Part shown: piece after piece, positions 16,013 to 25,264 of the stretch
Position numbering within the stretch: position 1 is the first letter of the stretch
Layout: each line of letters begins with the position of its first letter
Source: Bradyrhizobium retamae
GTDB taxonomy: Bacteria; Pseudomonadota; Alphaproteobacteria; Rhizobiales; Xanthobacteraceae
Direction of reading: 5' to 3'
Assembly: GCF_001440415.1 (NCBI RefSeq)
Contig: NZ_LLYA01000184.1
Span: 1-38,639, forward strand
DNA: 38,639 nt
Notes under the pieces: model-generated
Seen by the model: the letters and a program-made list of their open reading frames with translations, nothing else
Database searches by the model: none
What the model was told of the DNA's origin: nothing
Program-made: the position numbers and the translations under genes

Positions 16013-17497
16013 ATGACCGATACAAGCGCGCAGCAGCCGGCCGAAGTCGCCACCACGACCACTGACGTTTCGCTGCTGGATCAGATCCTCGTCGAAACCA
16101 GGATCACCCCGCGCGACGAAGGTTACGACCTCGCCCGCCGGGGCGTCGCAGCTTTCGTCGCCGAGCTCATCAACCCGAGCCGGGCCGACGAGCAGGTCAA
16201 CAACGCGCTCGTCGATCGGATGATCGCGGAAATCGATTGCAAGATCTCGGCTCAGCTCGACGACGTGCTGCACACGGACGAGTTCCAGGGGCTCGAGTCG
16301 GCCTGGCGCGGGCTTAAGTTCATGGTCGATCGCACCGATTTCCGTCAGAACATCAAAATCGAAATCCTCAGCGTCAGCAAGGATGAACTGCTTACCGACT
16401 TCGAGGACAGCCCGGAGATCGTCAAGTCCGGCCTTTACAAGCACGCCTACACCGCAGAGTACGGCCAGTTCGGCGGCGAGCCTGTCGCGGCCATGATATC
16501 GGCCTACGAGTTTGGCAGTGGCAGCCAGGATGTTAAGCTGATGCGGTACATGAGCGCGGTGGCCGCCATGTCGCATGCACCAGTCATTGCCTCCGCTGCG
16601 CCAGACATGTTCGGCGTCGAACGTCATGAAGAGATCGCGGGTCTGAAGGACTTGCAATCGGTGTTCGAGGGACCAAAATACGCCAAGTGGACATCATTCC
16701 GCGAAAGCGAGGACGCTCGCTATTTCGGCCTGACGCTGCCGCGCTTCCTGCTGCGCTTGCCCTATGGTCCAGAGACCGTTCCGGTGAAGGCGTTTAATTA
16801 CCAGGAGGCCTCAGATGGCGAAACCGATAACTACCTCTGGGGCAACGCTGCTTTTGCGTTTGCGACGCGCTTAACCGAAAGCTTCGCCAAATATCGCTGG
16901 TGCCCGAACATCATCGGCCCCCAGTCTGGTGGGGCGGTTGAGGACCTCAATCTGCATGCCTATGAGGCGATGGGGCAATTGCAGACCAAGGTGCCGACCG
17001 AGGTCCTCATCTCGGACCGGCGCGAGTTCGAACTTGCCGAGCAGGGCTTCATCGCACTGACCATGCGCAAGGGGGCTGACAATGCCGCTTTCTTCTCAGC
17101 AAATTCCGTGCAGAAGCCGAAACATTTCGGTAACACCCAGGAAGGCAAGACGGCCGAGCTCAACTACAAGCTCGGCAGCCAGCTGCCTTACATGTTCATC
17201 ATCAATCGGTTCGCGCACTACATCAAGGTGCTGCAGCGCGAGAACATCGGCTCGTGGAAGAGCAGGGAAGAGCTGCAAGGCGAGCTGAACAACTGGATCC
17301 GCCAGTATGTCGCCGACCAGGAGAATCCGTCGGCAGAGGTGCGCTCGCGGCGGCCTTTGCGAAAGGCGGAGATCATCGTCGAGGACGTCGAAGGTGAACC
17401 GGGCTGGTATCGCGTCGGCATCGCCGTCGTTCCACACTTGAAGTACATGGGCGCGGATTTTGCTTTGACGCTCAAGGGTAAGCTCGACAAGCAGTAG
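16013..17497 (+). CDS. tssC: T6SS contractile sheath large subunit TssC (VipB)
   Basis: Partner of TssB in the sheath. The ATG at 16013 is chosen because GAGGAG lies ten bases upstream; the frame is open back to a TTG at 15995 but that would place the ribosome site inside the gene. The product is 494 residues. Family blocks seen: 'LARRGVAAFVAELI', 'FQGLESAWRGLKFMVDRTDF', 'YKHAYTAEYGQFGGEPVAAM', 'DMFGVERHEEIAGLKDL', 'WTSFRESEDARYFGLTLPRF', 'NYLWGNAAFAFATRL', 'FIINRFAHYIKVLQRENIGS' and the C-terminal 'GWYRVGIAVVPHLKYMGADF'. tssE follows after 12 bases. Intact. Confidence 0.95.
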   Translation: MTDTSAQQPAEVATTTTDVSLLDQILVETRITPRDEGYDLARRGVAAFVAELINPSRADEQVNNALVDRMIAEIDCKISAQLDDVLHTDEFQGLESAWRGLKFMVDRTDFRQNIKIEILSVSKDELLTDFEDSPEIVKSGLYKHAYTAEYGQFGGEPVAAMISAYEFGSGSQDVKLMRYMSAVAAMSHAPVIASAAPDMFGVERHEEIAGLKDLQSVFEGPKYAKWTSFRESEDARYFGLTLPRFLLRLPYGPETVPVKAFNYQEASDGETDNYLWGNAAFAFATRLTESFAKYRWCPNIIGPQSGGAVEDLNLHAYEAMGQLQTKVPTEVLISDRREFELAEQGFIALTMRKGADNAAFFSANSVQKPKHFGNTQEGKTAELNYKLGSQLPYMFIINRFAHYIKVLQRENIGSWKSREELQGELNNWIRQYVADQENPSAEVRSRRPLRKAEIIVEDVEGEPGWYRVGIAVVPHLKYMGADFALTLKGKLDKQ

Positions 17498-17509
17498 AGG
17501 TGGTAGGCG

Positions 17510-17905
17510 ATGTTCGACCGCAGCCTTATGGAGCGCTTGGAGGACGGGACGGCGACCAATCAGCCCTCGTTCGACCGTTTCCGGGCAAGCGTCCTGGAAA
17601 ACTTACGTCGGGTTCTGAACTCGCGCCAGGGCTGCTGCGAAACACGGCCGGACTTCGGCATGCCCGACCTCAACGATGCGATCGGGCAGGGAGCCGACGC
17701 GGTGCGCGCGCTCGCACGTTCGCTCAAGCAGCAGATCGAGACATTTGAGCCGCGCTTGAAGAATGTTTTGATCCGCTTTCATGCCGATCCCGACAACTCG
17801 CTGCAGCTGAGTTTCCACGTCAACGCGACGCTCGATTATAACGACCAGGTGGAGCCGGTTGCCTTCGATGCGATCTTCGAGAAGCACATCCAGGTGAGGG
17901 GCTGA
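17510..17905 (+). CDS. tssE: T6SS baseplate protein TssE (gp25-like)
   Basis: TssE is the gp25-like baseplate subunit from which sheath assembly starts. The 131-residue protein matches the usual size. It begins 'MFDRSLMERLEDG', continues with 'SVLENLRRVLNSRQGCCETR' and 'FGMPDLNDAIGQG', and ends in the strand-rich gp25 part with 'RLKNVLIRFHADPDNSLQLS' and 'LDYNDQVEPVAFDAIFE'. The Glu-Pro-Arg-Leu turn ('FEPRLKNV') corresponds to the conserved E-x-R region of gp25 proteins. It lies 12 bases after tssC and 4 bases before tssF. Intact. Confidence 0.93.
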   Translation: MFDRSLMERLEDGTATNQPSFDRFRASVLENLRRVLNSRQGCCETRPDFGMPDLNDAIGQGADAVRALARSLKQQIETFEPRLKNVLIRFHADPDNSLQLSFHVNATLDYNDQVEPVAFDAIFEKHIQVRG

Positions 17906-17909
17906 AGCG

Positions 17910-19658
17910 GTGGCCCTTAATCCCTATTACGAGGATGAGCTGTCCTATTTGCGCGAGCTCGGCACTGACTTCGCTTTAGCCAATCCGAAGCTTGCGCCAT
18001 TTCTCGGGCGTGACGCCACTGATCCCGACGTAGAGCGGCTATTGGAAGGCTTCGCCTTCCTTGTCGCGCGGCTGCGCCAGAAGCTCGACAACGAGTTTCC
18101 CGAATTCGTCCACGGCCTGTTGCGGATGGTATGGCCGCAATATCTTCAACCTCTGCCGCCCATTACGACTCTGGCCTTTGCCGTGAAGCCATCGGCGAGC
18201 GCCGCGAGCCTGAACGTACCGGCCGGCACGAGCGTTCGCTCGCGTCCAATTGAGGGAACGAACTGCACGTTCGTCACCTGCTACCCAATTGACGTGCTGC
18301 CGCTGGAGATTATCGACGTTCAGCTCGAGAACCGGACGAGTTCGGCTCGCCTTATTTTGGGTATCAAAGCGACCGGCCAGCAAAACCTGTCATGTCTTAA
18401 GAATGGTCGGCTCCGCCTCTTCTTCTCGACGGAGCGAGAGCCGCAAGTGGGGCGCTATCTGTTGACGTGGCTGTGCCGTCACGTCACGCAGGCAACCGTC
18501 ACCGTGGCGGATCGACAGGTCGCCGCAATCGGCTCGGCACAGATCGCACCAATCGGCTTCAGCGATGACGAGGCGGTCTTGCCCTGGCCGCGCAACGCCT
18601 TCTCAGGATTCCGGATCATTCAGGAGTATCTCGGTTATCCGTCGAAATTTCTCTACGTCGAATTGTCCGGTCTCGAGCCCCTCGCAGCCCACACGGAGAC
18701 TGAGTGCAGGCTCACTTTCGAGTTTCGGCGCCCGTTCCCCGCCCAGTTGCGCGTCGGCAAGGGCCAAATTTGCTTGAACTGCACGCCAGCAATCAATGTC
18801 TTCAGCCATGAGGCCTCGCCAATTCGGCTGAATCGGACCAAGACCGAATACCGCGTGCTTGCCTCGGGAGGGCCGAACTTCTCAATCCGGTCCGTCGATC
18901 GTGTGACCGGCTATGTGCAAGGCCGTCCCGAACGCATCGAGTTCGAGCCATTCGATCTGTTGCGCCACGACCTCCCCGGCGCCGAGCGCAACCGCGCCTA
19001 CTTTCGCGAGCATATCCGGCCGGCGGTGGTCGGCCGGGGCGTCGATCACTATGTGAGTTTCGTTGACCGGCTCGACATCGGCCAGCACCCGCCGATCGAC
19101 GTCGCATCCCTGCAATTGACCTGCTCCAACGGATCCATTGCCGACCGGTTGCCTATCGGTAGCGTGGATCTGCCGACCTCCGACACGCCTCGCTCCGTCA
19201 CCTTCTCCAATATCACGGCAGTCATTGCAGAAGTGCCGCCACCGGTCAGTGATGGTTTGTTGCGGCGGTTGACGGCCAATCTGGCGCGGAATTACGGCGC
19301 CATGGCCAACATAGGTACGTTGCGGACCGTTCTTGCCAGCTACGAGTTCCGTGCAGTCTACGACGTTCAGGCGCGTCGCCGCCTGGAATTATTGCTCGAA
19401 GGCCTCGACCAGTTCGTTACCACGGACACCGATCACGTGGTGCGCGGCGCCCCGGTCCGAATGCGAAACATCGAATTGGCCGTGATCGACAGCAAGATCG
19501 GTGGTGAGGGCGAATTGTTCCTGTTGGGGTCGGTGCTTGACGCCTTCTTCGCGACGTTTGCTGGCATCAACATGCTGCACCGGTTTTCGGTCCGCGGCAC
19601 GGAAAGCAACGCACACTACCTATGGCCAGCGAGAATCGGATCGATCACCCCGTTCTGA
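17910..19658 (+). CDS. tssF: T6SS baseplate protein TssF (VasA/ImpG)
   Basis: TssF forms the baseplate wedge together with TssG and TssK. The 582-residue protein starts at GTG 17910 ('ALNPYYEDELSYLRELGTDF'), the canonical TssF opening, and shows 'DPDVERLLEGFAFLVARLRQ', 'DNEFPEFVHGLLRMVWPQYL', 'PSKFLYVELSGLEPL', 'CTPAINVFSHEASPIRLNRT' and, near the C-terminus, 'LGSVLDAFFATFAGINMLHR'. Length and block order are as expected. Its last 37 bases overlap the start of tssG, which implies translational coupling. Intact. Confidence 0.94.
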   Translation: MALNPYYEDELSYLRELGTDFALANPKLAPFLGRDATDPDVERLLEGFAFLVARLRQKLDNEFPEFVHGLLRMVWPQYLQPLPPITTLAFAVKPSASAASLNVPAGTSVRSRPIEGTNCTFVTCYPIDVLPLEIIDVQLENRTSSARLILGIKATGQQNLSCLKNGRLRLFFSTEREPQVGRYLLTWLCRHVTQATVTVADRQVAAIGSAQIAPIGFSDDEAVLPWPRNAFSGFRIIQEYLGYPSKFLYVELSGLEPLAAHTETECRLTFEFRRPFPAQLRVGKGQICLNCTPAINVFSHEASPIRLNRTKTEYRVLASGGPNFSIRSVDRVTGYVQGRPERIEFEPFDLLRHDLPGAERNRAYFREHIRPAVVGRGVDHYVSFVDRLDIGQHPPIDVASLQLTCSNGSIADRLPIGSVDLPTSDTPRSVTFSNITAVIAEVPPPVSDGLLRRLTANLARNYGAMANIGTLRTVLASYEFRAVYDVQARRRLELLLEGLDQFVTTDTDHVVRGAPVRMRNIELAVIDSKIGGEGELFLLGSVLDAFFATFAGINMLHRFSVRGTESNAHYLWPARIGSITPF

Positions 19659-20608
19659 CCGCGCCCGATGAACGCGATGAGCTTTCGGCTTGCGGGTTCT
19701 TCTCGCTCGCCGCGCTTCTCGAGCGGCGCTTCAGCGACGTTCCCCCGATCGGATCCACCGACGATCCCCGGCGTGAGGCGGTGCGCTTTCGCGCGGCGCC
19801 GACGCTTGGCTTTCCTGCCGAAGAAATCGCGGAAGTGAGACAGATCAAGGCCGCCGGCGAGCGCGTGGAGGTAACCGTCAATTTCCTCGGGCTGCACGGC
19901 CCCTCCTCGCCGCTGCCGGCCTTCTACACCGAACGGGTCATGCACGCGGACGGCATGGGATCGCTCGGCGACTTTTTTGATTTTTTCAATCACCGTCTGA
20001 TTAGCCTGCTGCTGCGGATCTGGCGGTACTACCGCCACCATTTGCGGTTCGAGGAGGGCGCAACCGACGCGATCTCGGTGCTGATTGGTGCGCTCTTTGG
20101 CCTCATGCCCGGGGAAAACACAGCCAACGAACGGGAATGGCGGGCACGGCTGCTGCCGCATGCCGGTGTCCTTGCATTGTGCAGCCGGTCGGCCAAGCTT
20201 CTGGCCGGCGCAATTTCTAGCCATCTGAATATTTCGGCCCGGGTCGAGGAATTCATCTGGCGCGAGATCGACATTCCAGTGGAGGCGCAGTGGCGCCTTG
20301 GCCGGCCTGGCCTTGAGCTCGGCGTTGACACCCTTGCTGGCGAAACCATGCCGGATGTCGTGGGCAAATTCCGGCTTTGCCTCGGCCCGGTCAACCAGCA
20401 GCAGTTTCGGTCGCTGCTGCCCAGTTGCGAGACCCACGCCATCCTTTGCCGTCTAATTAACGTCATTCTGCGCGAGCCTTTGGCATGGGATCTCCAGCTA
20501 GAATTAGCGCCCGGGCAGACGCCGGAATGGATTCTGGGCGAAGGAGAATTGGGCTGGACTACATGGATCGACCCGCCCAAGGGAACCGGAAGCTTTGTTC
20601 TATTGTGA
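19622..20608 (+). CDS. tssG: T6SS baseplate protein TssG (VasB/ImpH)
   Basis: TssG completes the TssF-TssG baseplate wedge. The 328-residue protein opens 'MASENRIDHPVL', then 'CGFFSLAALLERRFSDVP', 'VRFRAAPTLGFPAEEIAEVR', the family block 'VEVTVNFLGLHGPSSPLPAF', 'DFFDFFNHRLISLLLRIWRY', 'SRVEEFIW'-like region ('ISARVEEFIWREIDIPV') and 'GVDTLAGETMPDVVGKFRL'. It ends the first half of the T6SS gene run; in other imp-type loci the FHA gene follows directly, whereas here 4.6 kb of IS material intervenes. Intact. Confidence 0.94.
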   Translation: MASENRIDHPVLTAPDERDELSACGFFSLAALLERRFSDVPPIGSTDDPRREAVRFRAAPTLGFPAEEIAEVRQIKAAGERVEVTVNFLGLHGPSSPLPAFYTERVMHADGMGSLGDFFDFFNHRLISLLLRIWRYYRHHLRFEEGATDAISVLIGALFGLMPGENTANEREWRARLLPHAGVLALCSRSAKLLAGAISSHLNISARVEEFIWREIDIPVEAQWRLGRPGLELGVDTLAGETMPDVVGKFRLCLGPVNQQQFRSLLPSCETHAILCRLINVILREPLAWDLQLELAPGQTPEWILGEGELGWTTWIDPPKGTGSFVLL

Positions 20609-20849
20609 TTGTCTTCTAGTTTCTTGCGCATGGTCCGAAGTTGACGCGAGCGGAACTCGATCAAGTCGAGCGCCCCGTCGGTGGCCGACCTAAATGATGT
20701 TGTTTTGGTGAGTTGACGGCTCGTTCTATCCTTGGCCGGTTGCGTCCTCTCATTCCAGCAAGGAGAAATTTGCGCCCTGGGCAGAAACCGCGCTGCCTCT
20801 CGTGAAGATCACCCGCGACTACGGGACGTTGAACTGGACGCCTGTCGCC
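20609..20849. other. Intergenic stretch after tssG, nothing recognised
   Basis: About 240 bases between the tssG stop and the presumed 3' end region of the outer IS110 element. No terminator-type hairpin with a T run and no credible coding frame were seen. Confidence 0.4.
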
Positions 20850-22084
20850 GGGTCTACTCGACGGCAGTACGAGCAGCCTATGCTAATGCGCTCGATCCGG
20901 ATTGGGTCCTGTGTGGACGACGCCAACGTCGCAAGAAGAATCTGACGTGCAGCTTGCGGTCGGGTGCAAGTCATGTGTCCGGCCTGTTTGCGCGGCACCA
21001 TGACCGCTGGCCCTGATGTAGTCCGCGGATCGGGTCCCAATCATTCGCACGGGCTTTGCCGCCCATGACCCAGAAGCGGGTTGTCCCAATCGACGGCTCG
21101 ACCGTTTCGCATCACGCCATCATCACCCTCGCAATTCGGTTGTCTTGCTCCGCCGTCGCCTCAGGCTCCTATTGCCAAGCCTCTTCAGGCGGCTGCAGCA
21201 AGCTCCGGCGCTCGATAGTATCCTCCCTTGGCCATGATCGCCCAAGCGATGTGCGCCATCTTGTTGGCAACGGCAACGGCGACGAGCTTGGCCGGCTTCT
21301 TGGCCAGCAGCCTCATGACCCAAGGATGCTTTTGCGGCTGCTGCCGGGCGTGTCGAACAACGGCTGTTGCACCGATGACGAGCAACCGTCGGAGATAGCG
21401 ATCTCCTTGCTTGGAGATGCCGCCGAGCCGCTCCTTGCCCCCCGTCGAATGCTGCCGCGGCACAAGTCCGATCCATGCCGCAAAATCCCGACCGGATTTG
21501 AAGTCACTCGGGTCTGTGACAGTAGAGGCAATGGCCGTGGCCCCGATCACGGCAATCCCGGGCACGGTCTCGAGGCGGCAGCTCATGTCATTGGCACGAT
21601 GATGGGCGTGAATGGCGCGATCCAGAGTCCCGATTTGCAATTCCAGAGCAGCGAGTTGGTCGACAATGGCCTGCAGCGCCTGTTTCATCGCAGATGGAAG
21701 AGCTTCACGGTTACTTTCGTCCGTGATGATCGCGGCAAGCCGCGCGAGACCTTCGCGCCCTCGTCTCCGCAACGAGGCCGAACTCGGCAAGGTGGGCTCG
21801 GAGCGCATTGATCAGCTACGTGCGCGATCCCGCGTTCGATGCAACATCAGCAAGGCTTGCTGATCGGCCGACTTGATCGGCACGAACCGCATTGATGGGC
21901 GTGTCACGGCCTCACAAATGGCGGCTGCGTCGGCAGCATCGTTCTTCGACCGTTTGACATAGCCCTTCACGTAGCTCGGCGGCATCAGGCGCACGGTGTG
22001 ACCGAGCTTGGAGACTTCACGCGCCCAATGATGAGCGGCTCCGCAGGCTTCCATGCCGACCAGGCAAGGGGGAATCTTGCTAAA

Positions 22085-22322
22085 GAACCGTCCAGCAGGG
22101 TGGTGCGCCTGTGCGACGTAGAAACGGCCTTGTGCTAGCTTCTGCGGTTGGGAGGGTAGCGGCCGTTCGATTATTGGAGGCACAATCCCCGTTAAAAAAC
22201 ATGGTCCATGGGTGCATGCGGGCTTGAGAGTGGTGACGTCGCCCAGGCGGCGATCCCGATTAGGAAGATGACGATTGGCATAGCCCAGACCCTCCCTGCT
22301 CATCATTGATTGGAGGATTGCT
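22085..22322 (+). ncRNA. Candidate bridge RNA region in inner IS110 left end
   Basis: The noncoding left end of IS110-group elements is known to give the bridge RNA that pairs with target and donor DNA and guides the recombinase. Here the 238 bases upstream of the transposase ATG hold several inverted segments, for example TCGCC-CAGG-CGGCGA near 22230-22245 and CATGG-TC-CATG near 22200-22212. Loop-target pairing could not be established by eye. The assignment rests on position and family knowledge. Confidence 0.4.
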
Positions 22323-23690
22323 ATGCCCAAGAAGACGACCGGTGGCCGACCGGAATTGAAGGCGGTCAACGTTGGGGCCGCCGCCATCGATATCGGATCA
22401 AAGATGCACATGGCTGCGGTTAACTCCGCTTGCGCCGACGTGCCTGTGCGCTCTTTTGGCACATTTACGCAAGACCTGCATGAGCTCGCGGACTGGTTTA
22501 AAGCCTGCGGCGTGACGAGCATCGCGATGGAATCCACTGGGGTCTATTGGGTCCCCGTCTACGAGATCCTGGAGCAGCGCGGGTTTGATGTGATTCTGGT
22601 CAATGCGCGGTACGCTAAGAACGTGCCCGGGCGGAAGACCGATGTCAGCGATGCCGCGTGGTTGCGGGAGCTTCATTCCTATGGCCTGTTACGCGGCAGC
22701 TTCCGGCCTAATGCCGAGATCGCAACGCTGCGCGCGTATCTGCGCCAGCGCGAGCGGCTGGTGGAATACGCCGCGGCCCATATCCAGCATATGCAGAAGG
22801 CCCTGATGGAGATGAATCTGCAACTCCATCATGTGGTCTCCGATATCGCGGGCGCGACCGGCATGCGGATCATCCGAGCCATTGTTGCAGGCGAGCGGAA
22901 CCCTGACGTCTTGGCAACCTATCGGGACGTGCGATGCCATTCATCCATCGAGACGATCCGCGCGGCGCTGGTGGGCAACGACCGGCACGAACATGTCTTC
23001 GCGCTGACCCAATCGTTGGAACTCTACGACATCTACCAGGCAAAGATGCTGGACTGTGACCGCAAGCTCGAGGTCTTGCTCGCGGGACTAAACGATAGAG
23101 GCGCAAAACCGGTCGGAAGGCTGGCCAAGCCGCGCATCAAGACCAAACAGGTCAACGCGCCCACCTTTGATGTCAGGACGGCCCTTTACGGCGTGCTTGG
23201 CGTCGATTTGACTGAGATCCATGGGTTGGGTCCATCGTTGGCCTTGAAGCTCGTCGGTGAGTGCGGCACCGATCTAAGGGCATGGCCCAGCGCCACGCAC
23301 TTCACGTCCTGGCTGTGCCTAGCACCAGGTAACAAAATCTCTGGCGGCAAGGTGTTGTCCTCGCGCACACGCAGATCTTCCAGTCGCGCAGCCGCACTTC
23401 TGCGGTTGGCAGCCACTACCGTCGGGAGGAGCGATACGGCGCTCGGAGCATTCTATCGCCGGCTAGCCTCGCGCGCGGGCAAGTCGAAGGCCGTGACGGC
23501 GACCGCCCGCAAGATTGCGGTTCTGTTTTATAATACCCTCCGCCACGGCATGAGCTACAAGGATCCCGGGGCAGACCACTATGAGCAACAATACCGTAGT
23601 CGCGTCCTCGCGAACCTTCAGCGCCGGGCCAAGACGCTTGGCTTCATGTTGCAGTCCATTCCGGAGAACGCCAATCCGGCTGTTTCTTAG
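22323..23690 (+). CDS. IS110-family DEDD transposase (inner element)
   Basis: A 455-residue recombinase starting at ATG 22323, with GGAGG about eight bases upstream. The RuvC-like DEDD domain is complete: Asp in 'AAIDIGSKMHMAAV', Glu in 'SIAMESTGVYWVPVYE', and the Asp pair in 'KTDVSDAAWLRELHSYGLL'. A helical middle region ('AHIQHMQKALMEMNLQLHHV') follows, then the Transposase_20 domain: 'IHGLGPSLALKLVGECGTDL', 'FTSWLCLAPGNKISGGKVLS' with the family's usual position for the catalytic Ser in the later segment ('RSSSRAAALLRLAATTVGRS'). The ending 'KTLGFMLQSIPENANPAVS' is close to the natural end. No damage is visible, so it may still be active. Confidence 0.92.
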   Translation: MPKKTTGGRPELKAVNVGAAAIDIGSKMHMAAVNSACADVPVRSFGTFTQDLHELADWFKACGVTSIAMESTGVYWVPVYEILEQRGFDVILVNARYAKNVPGRKTDVSDAAWLRELHSYGLLRGSFRPNAEIATLRAYLRQRERLVEYAAAHIQHMQKALMEMNLQLHHVVSDIAGATGMRIIRAIVAGERNPDVLATYRDVRCHSSIETIRAALVGNDRHEHVFALTQSLELYDIYQAKMLDCDRKLEVLLAGLNDRGAKPVGRLAKPRIKTKQVNAPTFDVRTALYGVLGVDLTEIHGLGPSLALKLVGECGTDLRAWPSATHFTSWLCLAPGNKISGGKVLSSRTRRSSSRAAALLRLAATTVGRSDTALGAFYRRLASRAGKSKAVTATARKIAVLFYNTLRHGMSYKDPGADHYEQQYRSRVLANLQRRAKTLGFMLQSIPENANPAVS

Positions 23691-23867
23691 GAAGTCGATG
23701 ACCTGCTTGCGACGCAACTGACGGGTGATGACGACCTTGCCCGCGCTATCCACGCCGTGCACTTGGAATACATTCTTGGCGAGATCAACGCCGATGGTAC
23801 TAACCTGCATGTGGACGACCCCCTCCGGTGATTCGTTGTTCAACGATCACCCTTTGGCACATTCGAT

Positions 23868-24330
23868 GCCGGTAGCGGGCGTCGTCCACCACATCATTCG
23901 CGTTTACGAGAGGGCTCAGATCTTCAAGTAGCTTGCGCGAAGCGCTCGGGACGTACGTACCGAGATAGGCGACGTCGCCTTCCAGCGGGCCCGGCCCGGG
24001 GAAGGAGCGGATTTCGAGTCCCGGGATGGAGAACTTCGTGCGGGCGCTCCCGTTGGTGTGGTTGCAGAAGATCCAGTCCGGATATTTAGGGCGGCCGTCC
24101 TTTCCGCGGTCCCTCCAGGATTGACCATCAATGCCGTTCGCCCGGTGAGGACGGCGCCGGGTGTCGGCTTCCCGAGTATCGGCGCCCAACGGGCGTAGGC
24201 CAGCTCCTCCGGAGAACGGCTGTCCAGTTCGCCGTAGACGCCCTCCGCGATCCGGACGAGCTGCCCGGACTCCGCCTGACGTTGGATCGCGCGATCGTGA
24301 GCTCGATCGCCCCGCCGGTAAATTCAAGGC
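23868..24330 (-). pseudogene. AbiEi-like / Fic N-terminal domain fragment, frameshifted
   Basis: One frame reads 'RAIQRQAESGQLVRIAEGVY' and 'PGAVLTGRTA', the winged-helix opening shared by AbiEi-type antitoxins and by N-termini of some Fic proteins. A frame change near 24130 leads into 'KYPDWIFCNHTNG', 'ARTKFSIPGLEIRSFPGPGP' and 'LGTYVPSASRKLLEDL', matching the following domain of the same proteins. The fragment stops at the outer IS110 element near 23868, so the catalytic or C-terminal part is gone. The IS110 probably inserted into this gene. The family assignment is by motif memory and only moderately sure. Confidence 0.4.
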
Positions 24331-25264
24331 CGTCTGTCACGACCGGAGGCCATTGAAGATTTATTCTTGTCGCTAAAGACAACTTAATGTGGAGATTTTG
24401 TCGCAATTTAGAACTTAACAGGACGAAACCTGCAGAACACAATTTTGGAATGGAACTGGGGCCGAATAACCATGTTGTCGCTATGGTTGATATAATCTGG
24501 CAATATGTCGCTACTGGCAACTTATCACTATGATTTGCCTCCGAACTTCCATCCAGCAGTGCTTTGCGTCTCGGATCAGTCATCAACAAACCTTTCGAAG
24601 TGCCTGAAGTCACGGATAACGCGGTCGTCCACGAAAATCGCCAAGATCAAGGCGTGGATCGCCCGACCGCCGAGTCGTCGTGGTCTGGCAGACTTCGTCT
24701 TTCCGTCGATTGAAGGATACGATTCCAGTGTTGGACCGTCGGCGTCCGGCGTGGAAGCGACGCTTACCGATTCAGCACGGATGGACGACACAGACGGGAT
24801 GAAGCAAAGAAAACGCCATATCGGGCATCAGGTTGAGACATGTCCGGTGTCCGACAGCCGCAACGCCTCTGTCAGGTTGAGAACACCTGCCGCGTTTCGC
24901 CGAACCTAAGTTTTTTCAACCTAATCAGCAGCTTAAATGTGGGGATGCCATTGGCACGGCCGTTGCTATTGAGATCTGGCAACACTGATTGGCTGAGTAC
25001 ACGCAGATGCGTAAGACGAGCGATGCTCTCCTGTCCTTAGGGCCGTGTGCCTCGATCCTGAGAGGAAATGCCGGCGCGTCCTCCAGTGGACCTGAGAACG
25101 CACGAAAAGATCTTCGTTCTTCCTGCACAAAAGGGGCGCGTGCACCAGTCGATCGGCTCCACAACAATGGTGCGGAACAGGCGGCGGCAATGCTGGTGCG
25201 CACGCAATTCTAAAGCGACGCTCGATATTGATGTGCGCTGGGTGAGCAAGCCTGAGGGGGCGGG
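24331..25264. other. ~930-base stretch before tagH without recognisable genes
   Basis: Several frames of 60-134 codons exist on both strands, but none has recognisable motifs or a convincing start, and AT content rises around 24350-24600 relative to the flanking T6SS genes. This stretch must hold whatever promoter now drives the tagH-ppkA half of the locus, since the tssG side is cut off by IS elements. No clear promoter could be picked. Confidence 0.4.

Larger units (their letters stand above)
22085..23690 (+). mobile_element. Inner IS110-family element inserted in the outer IS110 transposase gene
   Basis: Limits were set by rejoining the outer transposase gene: on the plus strand GCTAAA (ending 22084) joins GAAGTCGATGAC (from 23691) to restore the interrupted codons, leaving a 1606-bp insert, with one to two bases of ambiguity because the junction letters are shared. 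The insert has a ~238-bp noncoding left end and its transposase stop codon lies at the very right end. That layout fits the IS110 group, in which the left end encodes the bridge RNA. No inverted repeats are seen. Confidence 0.8.
21185..23810 (-). pseudogene. IS110-family transposase, split by IS insertion and frameshifted
   Basis: The N-terminus is at 23810-23692: 'MQVSTIGVDLAKNVFQVHG' and 'RRKQVIDF', containing the first DEDD Asp. The frame is then lost into the inserted element and resumes at 22084 with 'FSKIPPCLVGMEACGAAHHW', followed by 'GHTVRLMPPSYVKGYVKRSK', 'NDAADAAAICEAVTRPSMRF'. More indels occur near 21820 and 21760, where 'LINALRAHLAEFGL' lies in a third frame. The C-terminal domain is clean from about 21750: 'LETVPGIAVIGATAIASTV', 'FAAWIGLVPRQHSTGGKERL', 'ISKQGDRYLRRLLV'. 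If the inserted element is removed, the reading 'VIDF|FSKIPPCLVG' is restored, which proves the nesting order. Confidence 0.85.
20850..23865 (-). mobile_element. Outer IS110-family element, dead, interrupted by a second IS110
   Basis: The minus-strand transposase gene runs from 23810 to 21185 and is split by a plus-strand element at 22085-23690. Downstream of the transposase stop (21184 to roughly 20850) lies noncoding sequence of the sort seen at IS110/IS1111 3' ends; upstream, the element begins shortly before the start codon, in a short palindrome CGTTG-AA-CAACG. Both outer limits are estimates because IS110 elements lack clear inverted repeats and target duplications. Confidence 0.6.

Noticed and set aside
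19616..20437. 273-codon minus-strand frame over tssG
   Set aside because: Antisense shadow of a well-supported TssG gene; no recognisable domain or ribosome site.
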